NCBI GenBank assembly: GCA_030268105.1
Contig: BSDZ01000079.1
Coordinates: forward strand, 310,001-374,000
From: Volvox africanus
Taxonomy: Eukaryota > Chlorophyta > Chlorophyceae > Chlamydomonadales > Volvocaceae
Reading direction: 5' to 3'
Length of the DNA stretch: 64,000 nt
A model generated the notes under the pieces. The model did no database searches. It was not told the origin of the DNA and saw nothing but the letters and a program-made list of their open reading frames with translations. This document shows, in pieces, positions 23,001-37,397 of the stretch. How positions within the stretch are numbered: position 1 is the stretch's first letter; each line of letters starts with the position of its first letter. The position numbers were made by a program, and so were the translations under genes.

Positions 23001-26000
23001 CGCCACCACCAAAGCACCACCATCATGCCTAACAACGAGGGGGGGGGAGAAGGGGGAAAAGGAGGGCACACGGGAGGGAGGGAGTGAGATCGGGAGGGAA
23101 GTAGGTACGGCACCGATACTTACCTTTTCACCGACGACTCCACGAACGCCATCGCCACCACCACCGCCACCACCAAAGCACCACCATCATGCCTAACAAC
23201 GAGGGGGGGGGAGAAGGGGGAAAAGGAGGGCACACGGGAGGGAGGGAGTGAGATCGGGAGGGAAGTAGGTACGGCACCGATACTTACCTTTTCACCGACG
23301 ACTCCAAGAACATCGCCACCACCACCGCCACCACCAAAGTACCACCATCATGCCTAACAACGAGGGGGGGGGAGAAGGGGGAAAAGGAGGGCACACGGGA
23401 GGGAGGGAGTGAGATCGGGAGGGAAGTAGGTACGGCACCGATACTTACCTTTTTGCCGACGACTCCAAGAACATCGCCATCACCACCGCCACCACCAAAG
23501 CACCACCATCATGCCTAACAACGAGGGGGGGGGAGAAGGGGGAAAAGGAGGGCACACGGGAGGGAGCGAGTGAGATCGGGAGAGAAGTAGGTACGGCACC
23601 GATACTTACCTTTTCACCGACGACTCCACGAACGCCATCGCCACCACCACCGCCACCACCAAAGCACCACCATCATGCCTAACAACGAGGGGGGGGGGAG
23701 AAGGGGGAAAAGGAGGGCACACGGGAGGGAGGGAGTGAGATCGGGAGGGAAGTAGGTACGGCACCGATACTTACCTTTTCACCGACGACTCCACGAACGC
23801 CATCGCCATCACCACCGCCACCACCAAAGCACCACCATCATGCCTAACAACGAGGGGGGGGGAGAAGGGGGAAAAGGAGGGCACACGGGAGGGAGGGAGT
23901 GAGATCGGGAGGGAAGTAGGTACGGCACCGATACTTACCTTTTCACCGACGACTCCACGAACGCAACCGCCACCACCACCGCCACCACCAAAGCACCACC
24001 ATCATGCCTAACAACGAGGGGGGGGGAGAAGGGGGAAAAGGAGGGCACACGGGAGGGAGGGAGTGAGATCGGGAGGGAAGTAGGTACGGCACCGATACTT
24101 ACCTTTTCACCGACGACTCCACGAACGCCATCGCCATCACCACCGCCACCACCAAAGCACCACCATCATGCCTAACAACGAGGGGGGGGGAGAAGGGGGA
24201 AAAGGAGGGCACACGGGAGGGAGGGAGTGAGATCGGGAGGGAAGTAGGTACGGCACCGATACTTACCTTTTCACCGACGACTCCACGAACGCCATCGCCA
24301 CCACCACCGCCACCACCAAAGCACCACCATCATGCCTAACAACGAGGGGGGGGGGAGAAGGGGGAAAAGGAGGGCACACGGGAGGGAGGGAGTGAGATCG
24401 GGAGGGAAGTAGGTACGGCACCGATACTTACCTTTTCACCGACGACTCCACGAACGCCATCGCCATCACCACCGCCACCACCAAAGCACCACCATCATGC
24501 CTAACAACGAGGGGGGGGAGAAGGGGGAAAAGGAGGGCACACGGGAGGGAGGGAGTGAGATCGGGAGGGAAGTAGGTACGGCACCGATACTTACCTTTTC
24601 ACCGACGACTCCACGAACGCCATCGCCACCACCACCGCCACCACCAAAGCACCACCATCATGCCTAACAACGAGGGGGGGGGAGAAGGGGGAAAAGGAGG
24701 GCACACGGGAGGGAGGGAGTGAGATCGGGAGGGAAGTAGGTACGGCACCGATACTTACCTTTTCACCGACGACTCCACGAACGCCATCGCCATCACCACC
24801 GCCACCACCAAAGCACCACCATCATGCCTAACAACGAGGGGGGGGGAGAAGGGGGAAAAGGAGGGCACACGGGAGGGAGGGAGTGAGATCGGGAGGGAAG
24901 TAGGTACGGCACCGATACTTACCTTTTCACCGACGACTCCACGAACGCCATCGCCACCACCACCGCCACCACCAAAGCACCACCATCATGCCTAACAACG
25001 AGGGGGGGGGAGAAGGGGGAAAAGGAGGGCACACGGGAGGGAGGGAGTGAGATCGGGAGGGAAGTAGGTACGGCACCGATACTTACCTTTTCACCGACGA
25101 CTCCACGAACGCCACCGCCATCACCACCGCCACCACCAAAGCACCACCATCATGCCTAACAACGAGGGGGGGGGGAGAAGGGGGAAAAGGAGGGCACACG
25201 GGAGGGAGGGAGTGAGATCGGGAGGGAAGTAGGTACGGCAATGATACTTACCTTTTCACCGACGACTCCACGAACGCCATCGCCACCACCACCGCCACCA
25301 TCAAAGCACCACCATCATGCCTAACAACGAGGGGGGGGGAGAAGGGGGAAAAGGAGGGCACACGGGAGGGAGGGAGTGAGATCGGGAGGGAAGTAGGTAC
25401 GGCACCGATACTTACCTTTTCACCGACGACTCCACGAACGCCATCGCCACCACCACCGCCACCACCAAAGCACCACCATCATGCCTAACAACGAGGGGGG
25501 GGGAGAAGGGGGAAAAGGAGGGCACACGGGAGGGAGGGAGTGAGATCGGGAGGGAAGTAGGTACGGCACCGATACTTACCTTTTCACCGACGACTCCACG
25601 AACGCCATCGCCATCACCACCGCCACCACCAAAGCACCACCATCATGCCTAACAACGAGGGGGGGGGGAGAAGGGGGAAAAGGAGGGCACACGGGAGGGA
25701 GGGAGTGAGATCGGGAGGGAAGTAGGTACGCTACCGATACTTACCTTTTCACCGACGACTCCAAGAACATCGCCATCACCACCGCCACCACCAAAGCACC
25801 ACCATCATGCCTAACAACGAGGGGGGGGGAGAAGGGGGAAAAGGAGGGCACACGGGAGGGAGGGAGTGAGATCGGGAGGGAAGTAGGTACGGCACCGATA
25901 CTTACCTTTTTGCCGACGACTCCAAGAACATCGCCATCACCACCGCCACCACCAAAGCACCACCATCATGCCTAACAACGAGGGGGGGGGAGAAGGGGGA

Positions 26001-29000
26001 AAAGGAGGGCACACGGGAGGGAGGGAGTGAGATCGGGAGGGAAGTAGGTACGGCACCGATACTTACCTTTTCACCGACGACTCCACGAACGCCATCGCCA
26101 CCACCACCGCCACCACCAAAGCACCACCATCATGCCTAACAACGAGGGGGGGGGGAGAAGGGGGAAAAGGAGGGCACACGGGAGGGAGGGAGTGAGATCG
26201 GGAGAGAAGTAGGTACGGCACCGATACTTACCTTTTCACCGACGACTCCACGAACGCCATCGCCACCACCACCGCCACCACCAAAGCACCACCATCATGC
26301 CTAACAACGAGGGGGGGGGAGAAGGGGGAAAAGGAGGGCACACGGGAGGGAGGGAGTGAGATCGGGAGGGAAGTAGGTACGGTACCGATACTTACCTTTG
26401 AACCGACGACTCCAAGAACATCGCCATCACCACCGCCACCACCAAAGCACCACCATCATGCCTAACAACGAGGGGGGGGGAGAAGGGGGAAAAGGAGGGC
26501 ACACGGGAGGGAGGGAGTGAGATCGGGAGGGAAGTAGGTACGGCACCGATACTTACCTTTTTGCCGACGACTCCACGAACGCCATCGCCACCACCACCGC
26601 CACCACCAAAGCACCACCATCATGCCTAACAACGAGGGGGGGGGAGAAGGGGGAAAAGGAGGGCACACGGGAGGGAGGGAGTGAGATCGGGAGGGAAGTA
26701 GGTACGGCACCGATACTTACCTTTTCACCGACGACTCCAAGAACGCCATCGCCATCACCACCGCCACCACCAAAGCACCACCATCATGCCTAACAACGAG
26801 GGGGGGGGAGAAGGGGGAAAAGGAGGGCACACGGGAGGGAGGGAGTGAGATCGGGAGGGAAGTAGGTACGGCACCGATACTTACCTTTTCACCGACGACT
26901 CCACGAACGCCATCGCCATCACCACCGCCACCACCAAAGCACCACCATCATGCCTAACAACGAGGGGGGGGGAGAAGGGGGAAAAGGAGGGCACACGGGA
27001 GGGAGGGAGTGAGATCGGGAGGGAAGTAGGTACGGCACCGATACTTACCTTTTCACCGACGACTCCACGAACGCCATCGCCATCACCACCGCCACCACCA
27101 AAGCACCACCATCATGCCTAACAACGAGGGGGGGGGAAAAGGGGGAAAAGGAGGGCACACGGGAGGGAGGGAGTGAGATCGGGAGGGAAGTAGGTACGCT
27201 CCCGATACTTACCTTTTCACCGACGACTCCAAGAACATCGCCATCACCACCGCCACCACCAAAGCACCACCATCATGCCTAACAACGAGGGGGGGGGAGA
27301 AGGGGGAAAAGGAGGGCACACGGGAGGGAGGGAGTGAGATCGGGAGGGAAGTAGGTACGGCACCGATACTTACCTTTTTGCCGACGACTCCAAGAACATC
27401 GCCATCACCACCGCCACCACCAAAGCACCACCATCATGCCTAACAACGAGGGGGGGGGAGAAGGGGGAAAAGGAGGGCACACGGGAGGGAGGGAGTGAGA
27501 TCGGGAGGGAAGTAGGTACGGCACCGATACTTACCTTTTCACCGACGACTCCACGAACGCCATCGCCACCACCACCGCCACCACCAAAGCACCACCATCA
27601 TGCCTAACAACGAGGGGGGGGGGAGAAGGGGGAAAAGGAGGGCACACGGGAGGGAGGGAGTGAGATCGGGAGAGAAGTAGGTACGGCACCGATACTTACC
27701 TTTTCACCGACGACTCCACGAACGCCATCGCCACCACCACCGCCACCACCAAAGCACCACCATCATGCCTAACAACGAGGGGGGGGGAGAAGGGGGAAAA
27801 GGAGGGCACACGGGAGGGAGGGAGTGAGATCGGGAGGGAAGTAGGTACGGCACCGATACTTACCTTTTCACCGACGACTCCACGAACGCCATCGCCACCA
27901 CCACCGCCACCACCAAAGCACCACCATCATGCCTAACAACGAGGGGGGGGGAGAAGGGGGAAAAGGAGGGCACACGGGAGGGAGGGAGTGAGATCGGGAG
28001 GGAAGTAGGTACGGCACCGATACTTACCTTTTTGCCGACGACTCCAAGAACATCGCCATCACCACCGCCACCACCAAAGCACCACCATCATGCCTAACAA
28101 CGAGGGGGGGGGAGAAGGGGGAAAAGGAGGGCACACGGGAGGGAGGGAGTGAGATCGGGAGGGAAGTAGGTACGGCACCGATACTTACCTTTTCACCGAC
28201 GACTCCACGAACGCCATCGCCACCACCACCGCCACCACCAAAGCACCACCATCATGCCTAACAACGAGGGGGGGGGGAGAAGGGGGAAAAGGAGGGCACA
28301 CGGGAGGGAGGGAGTGAGATCGGGAGGGAAGTAGGTACGGCACCGATACTTACCTTTTCACCGACGACTCCACGAACGCCATCGCCACCACCACCGCCAC
28401 CACCAAAGCACCACCATCATGCCTAACAACGAGGGGGGGGGGAGAAGGGGGAAAAGGAGGGCACACGGGAGGGAGGGAGTGAGATCGGGAGAGAAGTAGG
28501 TACGGCACCGATACTTACCTTTTCACCGACGACTCCACGAACGCCATCGCCACCACCACCGCCACCACCAAAGCACCACCATCATGCCTAACAACGAGGG
28601 GGGGGGAGAAGGGGGAAAAGGAGGGCACACGGGAGGGAGGGAGTGAGATCGGGAGGGAAGTAGGTACGGTACCGATACTTACCTTTGAACCGACGACTCC
28701 ACGAACGCCATCGCCATCACCACCGCCACCACCAAAGCACCACCATCATGCCTAACAACGAGGGGGGGGGAGAAGGGGGAAAAGGAGGGCACACGGGAGG
28801 GAGGGAGTGAGATCGGGAGGGAAGTAGGTACGGCACCGATACTTACCTTTTTGCCGACGACTCCACGAACGCCATCGCCACCACCACCGCCACCACCAAA
28901 GCACCACCATCATGCCTAACAACGAGGGGGGGGGAGAAGGGGGAAAAGGAGGGCACACGGGAGGGAGGGAGTGAGATCGGGAGGGAAGTAGGTACGGCAC

Positions 29001-32000
29001 CGATACTTACCTTTTCACCGACGACTCCAAGAACGCCATCGCCATCACCACCGCCACCACCAAAGCACCACCATCATGCCTAACAACGAGGGGGGGGGAG
29101 AAGGGGGAAAAGGAGGGCACACGGGAGGGAGGGAGTGAGATCGGGAGGGAAGTAGGTACGGCACCGATACTTACCTTTTCACCGACGACTCCACGAACGC
29201 CATCGCCATCACCACCGCCACCACCAAAGCACCACCATCATGCCTAACAACGAGGGGGGGGGAGAAGGGGGAAAAGGAGGGCACACGGGAGGGAGGGAGT
29301 GAGATCGGGAGGGAAGTAGGTACGGCACCGATACTTACCTTTTCACCGACGACTCCAAGAACGCCATCGCCACCACCACCGCCACCACCAAAGCACCACC
29401 ATCATGCCTAACAACGAGGGGGGGGGAGAAGGGGGAAAAGGAGGGCACACGGGAGGGAGGGAGTGAGATCGGGAGAGAAGTAGGTACGGCACCGATACTT
29501 ACCTTTTCACCGACGACTCCACGAACGCCATCGCCACCACCACCGCCACCACCAAAGCACCACCATCATGCCTAACAACGAGGGGGGGGGAGAAGGGGGA
29601 AAAGGAGGGCACACGGGAGGGAGGGAGTGAGATCGGGAGGGAAGTAGGTACGGCACCGATACTTACCTTTTTGCCGACGACTCCAAGAACATCGCCATCA
29701 CCACCGCCACCACCAAAGCACCACCATCATGCCTAACAACGAGGGGGGGGGAGAAGGGGGAAAAGGAGGGCACACGGGAGGGAGGGAGTGAGATCGGGAG
29801 GGAAGTAGGTACGGCACCGATACTTACCTTTTCACCGACGACTCCACGAACGCCATCGCCACCACCACCGCCACCACCAAAGCACCACCATCATGCCTAA
29901 CAACGAGGGGGGGGGAGAAGGGGGAAAAGGAGGGCACACGGGAGGGAGGGAGTGAGATCGGGAGGGAAGTAGGTACGGCACCGATACTTACCTTTTCACC
30001 GACGACTCCACGAACGCCATCGCCACCACCACCGCCACCACCAAAGCACCACCATCATGCCTAACAACGAGGGGGGGGGGAGAAGGGGGAAAAGGAGGGC
30101 ACACGGGAGGGAGCGAGTGAGATCGGGAGAGAAGTAGGTACGGCACCGATACTTACCTTTTCACCGACGACTCCACGAACGCAACCGCCACCACCACCGC
30201 CACCACCAAAGCACCACCATCATGCCTAACAACGAGGGGGGGGGAGAAGGGGGAAAAGGAGGGCACACGGGAGGGAGGGAGTGAGATCGGGAGGGAAGTA
30301 GGTACGGCACCGATACTTACCTTTTCACCGACGACTCCACGAACGCCATCGCCATCACCACCGCCACCACCAAAGCACCACCATCATGCCTAACAACGAG
30401 GGGGGGGGAGAAGGGGGAAAAGGAGGGCACACGGGAGGGAGGGAGTGAGATCGGGAGGGAAGTAGGTACGGCACCGATACTTACCTTTTCACCGACGACT
30501 CCACGAACGCCATCGCCACCACCACCGCCACCACCAAAGCACCACCATCATGCCTAACAACGAGGGGGGGGGGAGAAGGGGGAAAAGGAGGGCACACGGG
30601 AGGGAGGGAGTGAGATCGGGAGGGAAGTAGGTACGGCACCGATACTTACCTTTTCACCGACGACTCCACGAACGCCATCGCCATCACCACCGCCACCACC
30701 AAAGCACCACCATCATGCCTAACAACGAGGGGGGGGAGAAGGGGGAAAAGGAGGGCACACGGGAGGGAGGGAGTGAGATCGGGAGGGAAGTAGGTACGGC
30801 ACCGATACTTACCTTTTCACCGACGACTCCACGAACGCCATCGCCACCACCACCGCCACCACCAAAGCACCACCATCATGCCTAACAACGAGGGGGGGGG
30901 AGAAGGGGGAAAAGGAGGGCACACGGGAGGGAGGGAGTGAGATCGGGAGGGAAGTAGGTACGGCACCGATACTTACCTTTTCACCGACGACTCCACGAAC
31001 GCCATCGCCATCACCACCGCCACCACCAAAGCACCACCATCATGCCTAACAACGAGGGGGGGGGAGAAGGGGGAAAAGGAGGGCACACGGGAGGGAGGGA
31101 GTGAGATCGGGAGGGAAGTAGGTACGGCACCGATACTTACCTTTTCACCGACGACTCCACGAACGCCATCGCCACCACCACCGCCACCACCAAAGCACCA
31201 CCATCATGCCTAACAACGAGGGGGGGGGAGAAGGGGGAAAAGGAGGGCACACGGGAGGGAGGGAGTGAGATCGGGAGGGAAGTAGGTACGGCACCGATAC
31301 TTACCTTTTCACCGACGACTCCACGAACGCCACCGCCATCACCACCGCCACCACCAAAGCACCACCATCATGCCTAACAACGAGGGGGGGGGGAGAAGGG
31401 GGAAAAGGAGGGCACACGGGAGGGAGGGAGTGAGATCGGGAGGGAAGTAGGTACGGCAATGATACTTACCTTTTCACCGACGACTCCACGAACGCCATCG
31501 CCACCACCACCGCCACCATCAAAGCACCACCATCATGCCTAACAACGAGGGGGGGGGAGAAGGGGGAAAAGGAGGGCACACGGGAGGGAGGGAGTGAGAT
31601 CGGGAGGGAAGTAGGTACGGCACCGATACTTACCTTTTCACCGACGACTCCACGAACGCCATCGCCACCACCACCGCCACCACCAAAGCACCACCATCAT
31701 GCCTAACAACGAGGGGGGGGGAGAAGGGGGAAAAGGAGGGCACACGGGAGGGAGGGAGTGAGATCGGGAGGGAAGTAGGTACGGCACCGATACTTACCTT
31801 TTCACCGACGACTCCACGAACGCCATCGCCATCACCACCGCCACCACCAAAGCACCACCATCATGCCTAACAACGAGGGGGGGGGAGAAGGGGGAAAAGG
31901 AGGGCACACGGGAGGGAGGGAGTGAGATCGGGAGGGAAGTAGGTACGCTACCGATACTTACCTTTTCACCGACGACTCCAAGAACATCGCCATCACCACC

Positions 32001-35000
32001 GCCACCACCAAAGCACCACCATCATGCCTAACAACGAGGGGGGGGGAGAAGGGGGAAAAGGAGGGCACACGGGAGGGAGGGAGTGAGATCGGGAGGGAAG
32101 TAGGTACGGCACCGATACTTACCTTTTTGCCGACGACTCCAAGAACATCGCCATCACCACCGCCACCACCAAAGCACCACCATCATGCCTAACAACGAGG
32201 GGGGGGGAGAAGGGGGAAAAGGAGGGCACACGGGAGGGAGGGAGTGAGATCGGGAGGGAAGTAGGTACGGCACCGATACTTACCTTTTCACCGACGACTC
32301 CACGAACGCCATCGCCACCACCACCGCCACCACCAAAGCACCACCATCATGCCTAACAACGAGGGGGGGGGGAGAAGGGGGAAAAGGAGGGCACACGGGA
32401 GGGAGGGAGTGAGATCGGGAGAGAAGTAGGTACGGCACCGATACTTACCTTTTCACCGACGACTCCACGAACGCCATCGCCACCACCACCGCCACCACCA
32501 AAGCACCACCATCATGCCTAACAACGAGGGGGGGGGAGAAGGGGGAAAAGGAGGGCACACGGGAGGGAGGGAGTGAGATCGGGAGGGAAGTAGGTACGGC
32601 ACCGATACTTACCTTTTCACCGACGACTCCACGAACGCCATCGCCACCACCACCGCCACCACCAAAGCACCACCATCATGCCTAACAACGAGGGGGGGGG
32701 AGAAGGGGGAAAAGGAGGGCACACGGGAGGGAGGGAGTGAGATCGGGAGGGAAGTAGGTACGGCACCGATACTTACCTTTTTGCCGACGACTCCAAGAAC
32801 ATCGCCATCACCACCGCCACCACCAAAGCACCACCATCATGCCTAACAACGAGGGGGGGGGAGAAGGGGGAAAAGGAGGGCACACGGGAGGGAGGGAGTG
32901 AGATCGGGAGGGAAGTAGGTACGGCACCGATACTTACCTTTTCACCGACGACTCCACGAACGCCATCGCCACCACCACCGCCACCACCAAAGCACCACCA
33001 TCATGCCTAACAACGAGGGGGGGGGAGAAGGGGGAAAAGGAGGGCACACGGGAGGGAGGGAGTGAGATCGGGAGGGAAGTAGGTACGGCACCGATACTTA
33101 CCTTTTCACCGACGACTCCACGAACGCCATCGCCACCACCACCGCCACCACCAAAGCACCACCATCATGCCTAACAACGAGGGGGGGGGGAGAAGGGGGA
33201 AAAGGAGGGCACACGGGAGGGAGGGAGTGAGATCGGGAGAGAAGTAGGTACGGCACCGATACTTACCTTTTCACCGACGACTCCACGAACGCCATCGCCA
33301 CCACCACCGCCACCACCAAAGCACCACCATCATGCCTAACAACGAGGGGGGGGGAGAAGGGGGAAAAGGAGGGCACACGGGAGGGAGGGAGTGAGATCGG
33401 GAGGGAAGTAGGTACGGTACCGATACTTACCTTTGAACCGACGACTCCAAGAACATCGCCATCACCACCGCCACCACCAAAGCACCACCATCATGCCTAA
33501 CAACGAGGGGGGGGGAGAAGGGGGAAAAGGAGGGCACACGGGAGGGAGGGAGTGAGATCGGGAGGGAAGTAGGTACGGCACCGATACTTACCTTTTTGCC
33601 GACGACTCCACGAACGCCATCGCCACCACCACCGCCACCACCAAAGCACCACCATCATGCCTAACAACGAGGGGGGGGGAGAAGGGGGAAAAGGAGGGCA
33701 CACGGGAGGGAGGGAGTGAGATCGGGAGGGAAGTAGGTACGGCACCGATACTTACCTTTTCACCGACGACTCCAAGAACGCCATCGCCATCACCACCGCC
33801 ACCACCAAAGCACCACCATCATGCCTAACAACGAGGGGGGGGGAGAAGGGGGAAAAGGAGGGCACACGGGAGGGAGGGAGTGAGATCGGGAGGGAAGTAG
33901 GTACGGCACCGATACTTACCTTTTCACCGACGACTCCACGAACGCCATCGCCATCACCACCGCCACCACCAAAGCACCACCATCATGCCTAACAACGAGG
34001 GGGGGGGAGAAGGGGGAAAAGGAGGGCACACGGGAGGGAGGGAGTGAGATCGGGAGGGAAGTAGGTACGGCACCGATACTTACCTTTTCACCGACGACTC
34101 CAAGAACGCCATCGCCACCACCACCGCCACCACCAAAGCACCACCATCATGCCTAACAACGAGGGGGGGGGAGAAGGGGGAAAAGGAGGGCACACGGGAG
34201 GGAGGGAGTGAGATCGGGAGAGAAGTAGGTACGGCACCGATACTTACCTTTTCACCGACGACTCCACGAACGCCATCGCCACCACCACCGCCACCACCAA
34301 AGCACCACCATCATGCCTAACAACGAGGGGGGGGGAGAAGGGGGAAAAGGAGGGCACACGGGAGGGAGGGAGTGAGATCGGGAGGGAAGTAGGTACGGCA
34401 CCGATACTTACCTTTTCACCGACGACTCCACGAACGCCATCGCCACCACCACCGCCACCACCAAAGCACCACCATCATGCCTAACAACGAGGGGGGGGGG
34501 AGAAGGGGGAAAAGGAGGGCACACGGGAGGGAGGGAGTGAGATCGGGAGAGAAGTAGGTACGGCACCGATACTTACCTTTTCACCGACGACTCCACGAAC
34601 GCCATCGCCACCACCACCGCCACCACCAAAGCACCACCATCATGCCTAACAACGAGGGGGGGGGAGAAGGGGGAAAAGGAGGGCACACGGGAGGGAGGGA
34701 GTGAGATCGGGAGGGAAGTAGGTACGGTACCGATACTTACCTTTGAACCGACGACTCCAAGAACATCGCCATCACCACCGCCACCACCAAAGCACCACCA
34801 TCATGCCTAACAACGAGGGGGGGGGAGAAGGGGGAAAAGGAGGGCACACGGGAGGGAGGGAGTGAGATCGGGAGGGAAGTAGGTACGGCACCGATACTTA
34901 CCTTTTTGCCGACGACTCCACGAACGCCATCGCCACCACCACCGCCACCACCAAAGCACCACCATCATGCCTAACAACGAGGGGGGGGGAGAAGGGGGAA

Positions 35001-37397
35001 AAGGAGGGCACACGGGAGGGAGGGAGTGAGATCGGGAGGGAAGTAGGTACGGCACCGATACTTACCTTTTCACCGACGACTCCAAGAACGCCATCGCCAT
35101 CACCACCGCCACCACCAAAGCACCACCATCATGCCTAACAACGAGGGGGGGGGAGAAGGGGGAAAAGGAGGGCACACGGGAGGGAGGGAGTGAGATCGGG
35201 AGGGAAGTAGGTACGGCACCGATACTTACCTTTTCACCGACGACTCCACGAACGCCATCGCCATCACCACCGCCACCACCAAAGCACCACCATCATGCCT
35301 AACAACGAGGGGGGGGGAGAAGGGGGAAAAGGAGGGCACACGGGAGGGAGGGAGTGAGATCGGGAGGGAAGTAGGTACGGCACCGATACTTACCTTTTCA
35401 CCGACGACTCCAAGAACGCCATCGCCACCACCACCGCCACCACCAAAGCACCACCATCATGCCTAACAACGAGGGGGGGGGAGAAGGGGGAAAAGGAGGG
35501 CACACGGGAGGGAGGGAGTGAGATCGGGAGAGAAGTAGGTACGGCACCGATACTTACCTTTTCACCGACGACTCCACGAACGCCATCGCCACCACCACCG
35601 CCACCACCAAAGCACCACCATCATGCCTAACAACGAGGGGGGGGGAGAAGGGGGAAAAGGAGGGCACACGGGAGGGAGGGAGTGAGATCGGGAGGGAAGT
35701 AGGTACGGCACCGATACTTACCTTTTTGCCGACGACTCCAAGAACATCGCCATCACCACCGCCACCACCAAAGCACCACCATCATGCCTAACAACGAGGG
35801 GGGGGGAGAAGGGGGAAAAGGAGGGCACACGGGAGGGAGGGAGTGAGATCGGGAGGGAAGTAGGTACGGCACCGATACTTACCTTTTCACCGACGACTCC
35901 ACGAACGCCATCGCCACCACCACCGCCACCACCAAAGCACCACCATCATGCCTAACAACGAGGGGGGGGAGAAGGGGGAAAAGGAGGGCACACGGGAGGG
36001 AGGGAGTGAGATCGGGAGGGAAGTAGGTACGGCACCGATACTTACCTTTTCACCGACGACTCCACGAACGCCATCGCCACCACCACCGCCACCACCAAAG
36101 CACCACCATCATGCCTAACAACGAGGGGGGGGGGAGAAGGGGGAAAAGGAGGGCACACGGGAGGGAGCGAGTGAGATCGGGAGAGAAGTAGGTACGGCAC
36201 CGATACTTACCTTTTCACCGACGACTCCACGAACGCCATCGCCATCACCACCGCCACCACCAAAGCACCACCATCATGCCTAACAACGAGGGGGGGGGAG
36301 AAGGGGGAAAAGGAGGGCACACGGGAGGGAGGGAGTGAGATCGGGAGGGAAGTAGGTACGGCACCGATACTTACCTTTTCACCGACGACTCCACGAACGC
36401 CATCGCCATCACCACCGCCACCACCAAAGCACCACCATCATGCCTAACAACGAGGGGGGGGGAGAAGGGGGAAAAGGAGGGCACACGGGAGGGAGGGAGT
36501 GAGATCGGGAGGGAAGTAGGTACGGCACCGATACTTACCTTTTCACCGACGACTCCACGAACGCCATCGCCACCACCACCGCCACCACCAAAGCACCACC
36601 ATCATGCCTAACAACGAGGGGGGGGGAGAAGGGGGAAAAGGAGGGCACACGGGAGGGAGGGAGTGAGATCGGGAGGGAAGTAGGTACGGTACCGATACTT
36701 ACCTTTTCACCGACGACTCCAAGAACATCGCCATCACCACCGCCACCACCAAAGCACCACCATCATGCCTAACAACGAGGGGGGGGGAGAAGGGGGAAAA
36801 GGAGGGCACACGGGAGGGAGGGAGTGAGATCGGGAGGGAAGTAGGTACGGCACCGATACTTACCTTTTCACCGACGACTCCACGAACGCCATCGCCACCA
36901 CCACCGCCACCACCAAAGCACCACCATCATGCCTAACAACGAGGGGGGGGGGAGAAGGGGGAAAAGGAGGGCACACGGGAGGGAGGGAGTGAGATCGGGA
37001 GGGAAGTAGGTACGGTACCGATACTTACCTTTTCACCGACGACTCCAAGAACATCGCCATCACCACCGCCACCACCAAAGCACCACCATCATGCCTAACA
37101 ACGAGGGGGGGGGAGAAGGGGGAAAAGGAGGGCACACGGGAGGGAGGGAGTGAAATCGGGAGGGAAGTAGGTACGGCACCGATACTTACCTTTTCACCGA
37201 CGACTCCACGAACGCCATCGCCATCACCACCGCCACCACCAAAGCACCACCATCATGCCTAACAACGAGGGGGGGGGAGAAGGGGGAAAAGGAGGGCACA
37301 CGGGAGGGAGGGAGTGAGATCGGGAGGGAAGTAGGTACGGCACCGATACTTACCTTTTCACCGACGACTCCACGAACGCCATCGCCATCACCACCGC
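8047..37397. repeat. ~163-bp tandem array, about 180 units
   Basis: Head-to-tail units of 160-166 bp. Read on the plus strand, each has GATACTTACCTTTTCACC, a (CCACCA/CCATCA)-rich segment, CATCATGCCTAACAACGAG, a run of 7-10 G, then a purine-only stretch (GAAGGGGGAAAAGGAGGG, CACACGGGAGGGAGGGAG). Variants include GGCACC/GGTACC/GGCAAT, GAGGGAAG/GAGAGAAG, TGAGATC/TGAAATC and ACGAACGCC/AAGAACGCC/AAGAACATC. The GGTACC+AAGAACATC and TGAAATC variants are concentrated at both ends, while the middle is built from recently copied blocks. The array fills 29.3 kb with no interruption. Many short minus-strand open frames within it (e.g. 16258-16851) are unspliced read-throughs of the exon frame. Confidence 0.98.
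8062..37354 (-). CDS. Putative array of ~180 tandem 69-nt cassette exons (minus strand)
   Basis: On the minus strand each unit reads: polypyrimidine tract, acceptor CGTTGTTAG|, 69-nt exon, donor GAAAAG|GTAAGTAT, ~95-nt intron. Example: exon 8130-8062. Exons begin with the last base of a codon and end with the first two, so all introns are phase 2 and each exon is a frame-neutral cassette. The peptide starts HDGGALVVAVV, then (M/V)AMAF, then (V/L)ESSVKR: a ~15-residue hydrophobic run between charged ends. The other two frames have stops in every exon. Common variants keep frame: 66-nt exons lacking one Ala codon, V to A, K to Q or I. Exceptions (1-4 nt indels) lie near 11852, 15452, 16445, 16601, 16768, 18057, 20036 and 20178. 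Fully spliced, the upstream ~105 exons (20.3-37.4 kb) would stay open. No known family matches. It could instead be a noncoding satellite that carries splice sites. Confidence 0.45.

Noticed and set aside
8047..37397. CRISPR array
   Set aside because: Units are homogeneous end to end with no repeat/spacer alternation, units are too long, and no cas genes are present in what is plainly eukaryotic DNA.
8047..37397. Centromeric satellite
   Set aside because: The ~163-bp period is near nucleosome length, but there is no further centromere evidence, and the splice signals and open frame are better explained by exon-intron units. Not excluded.
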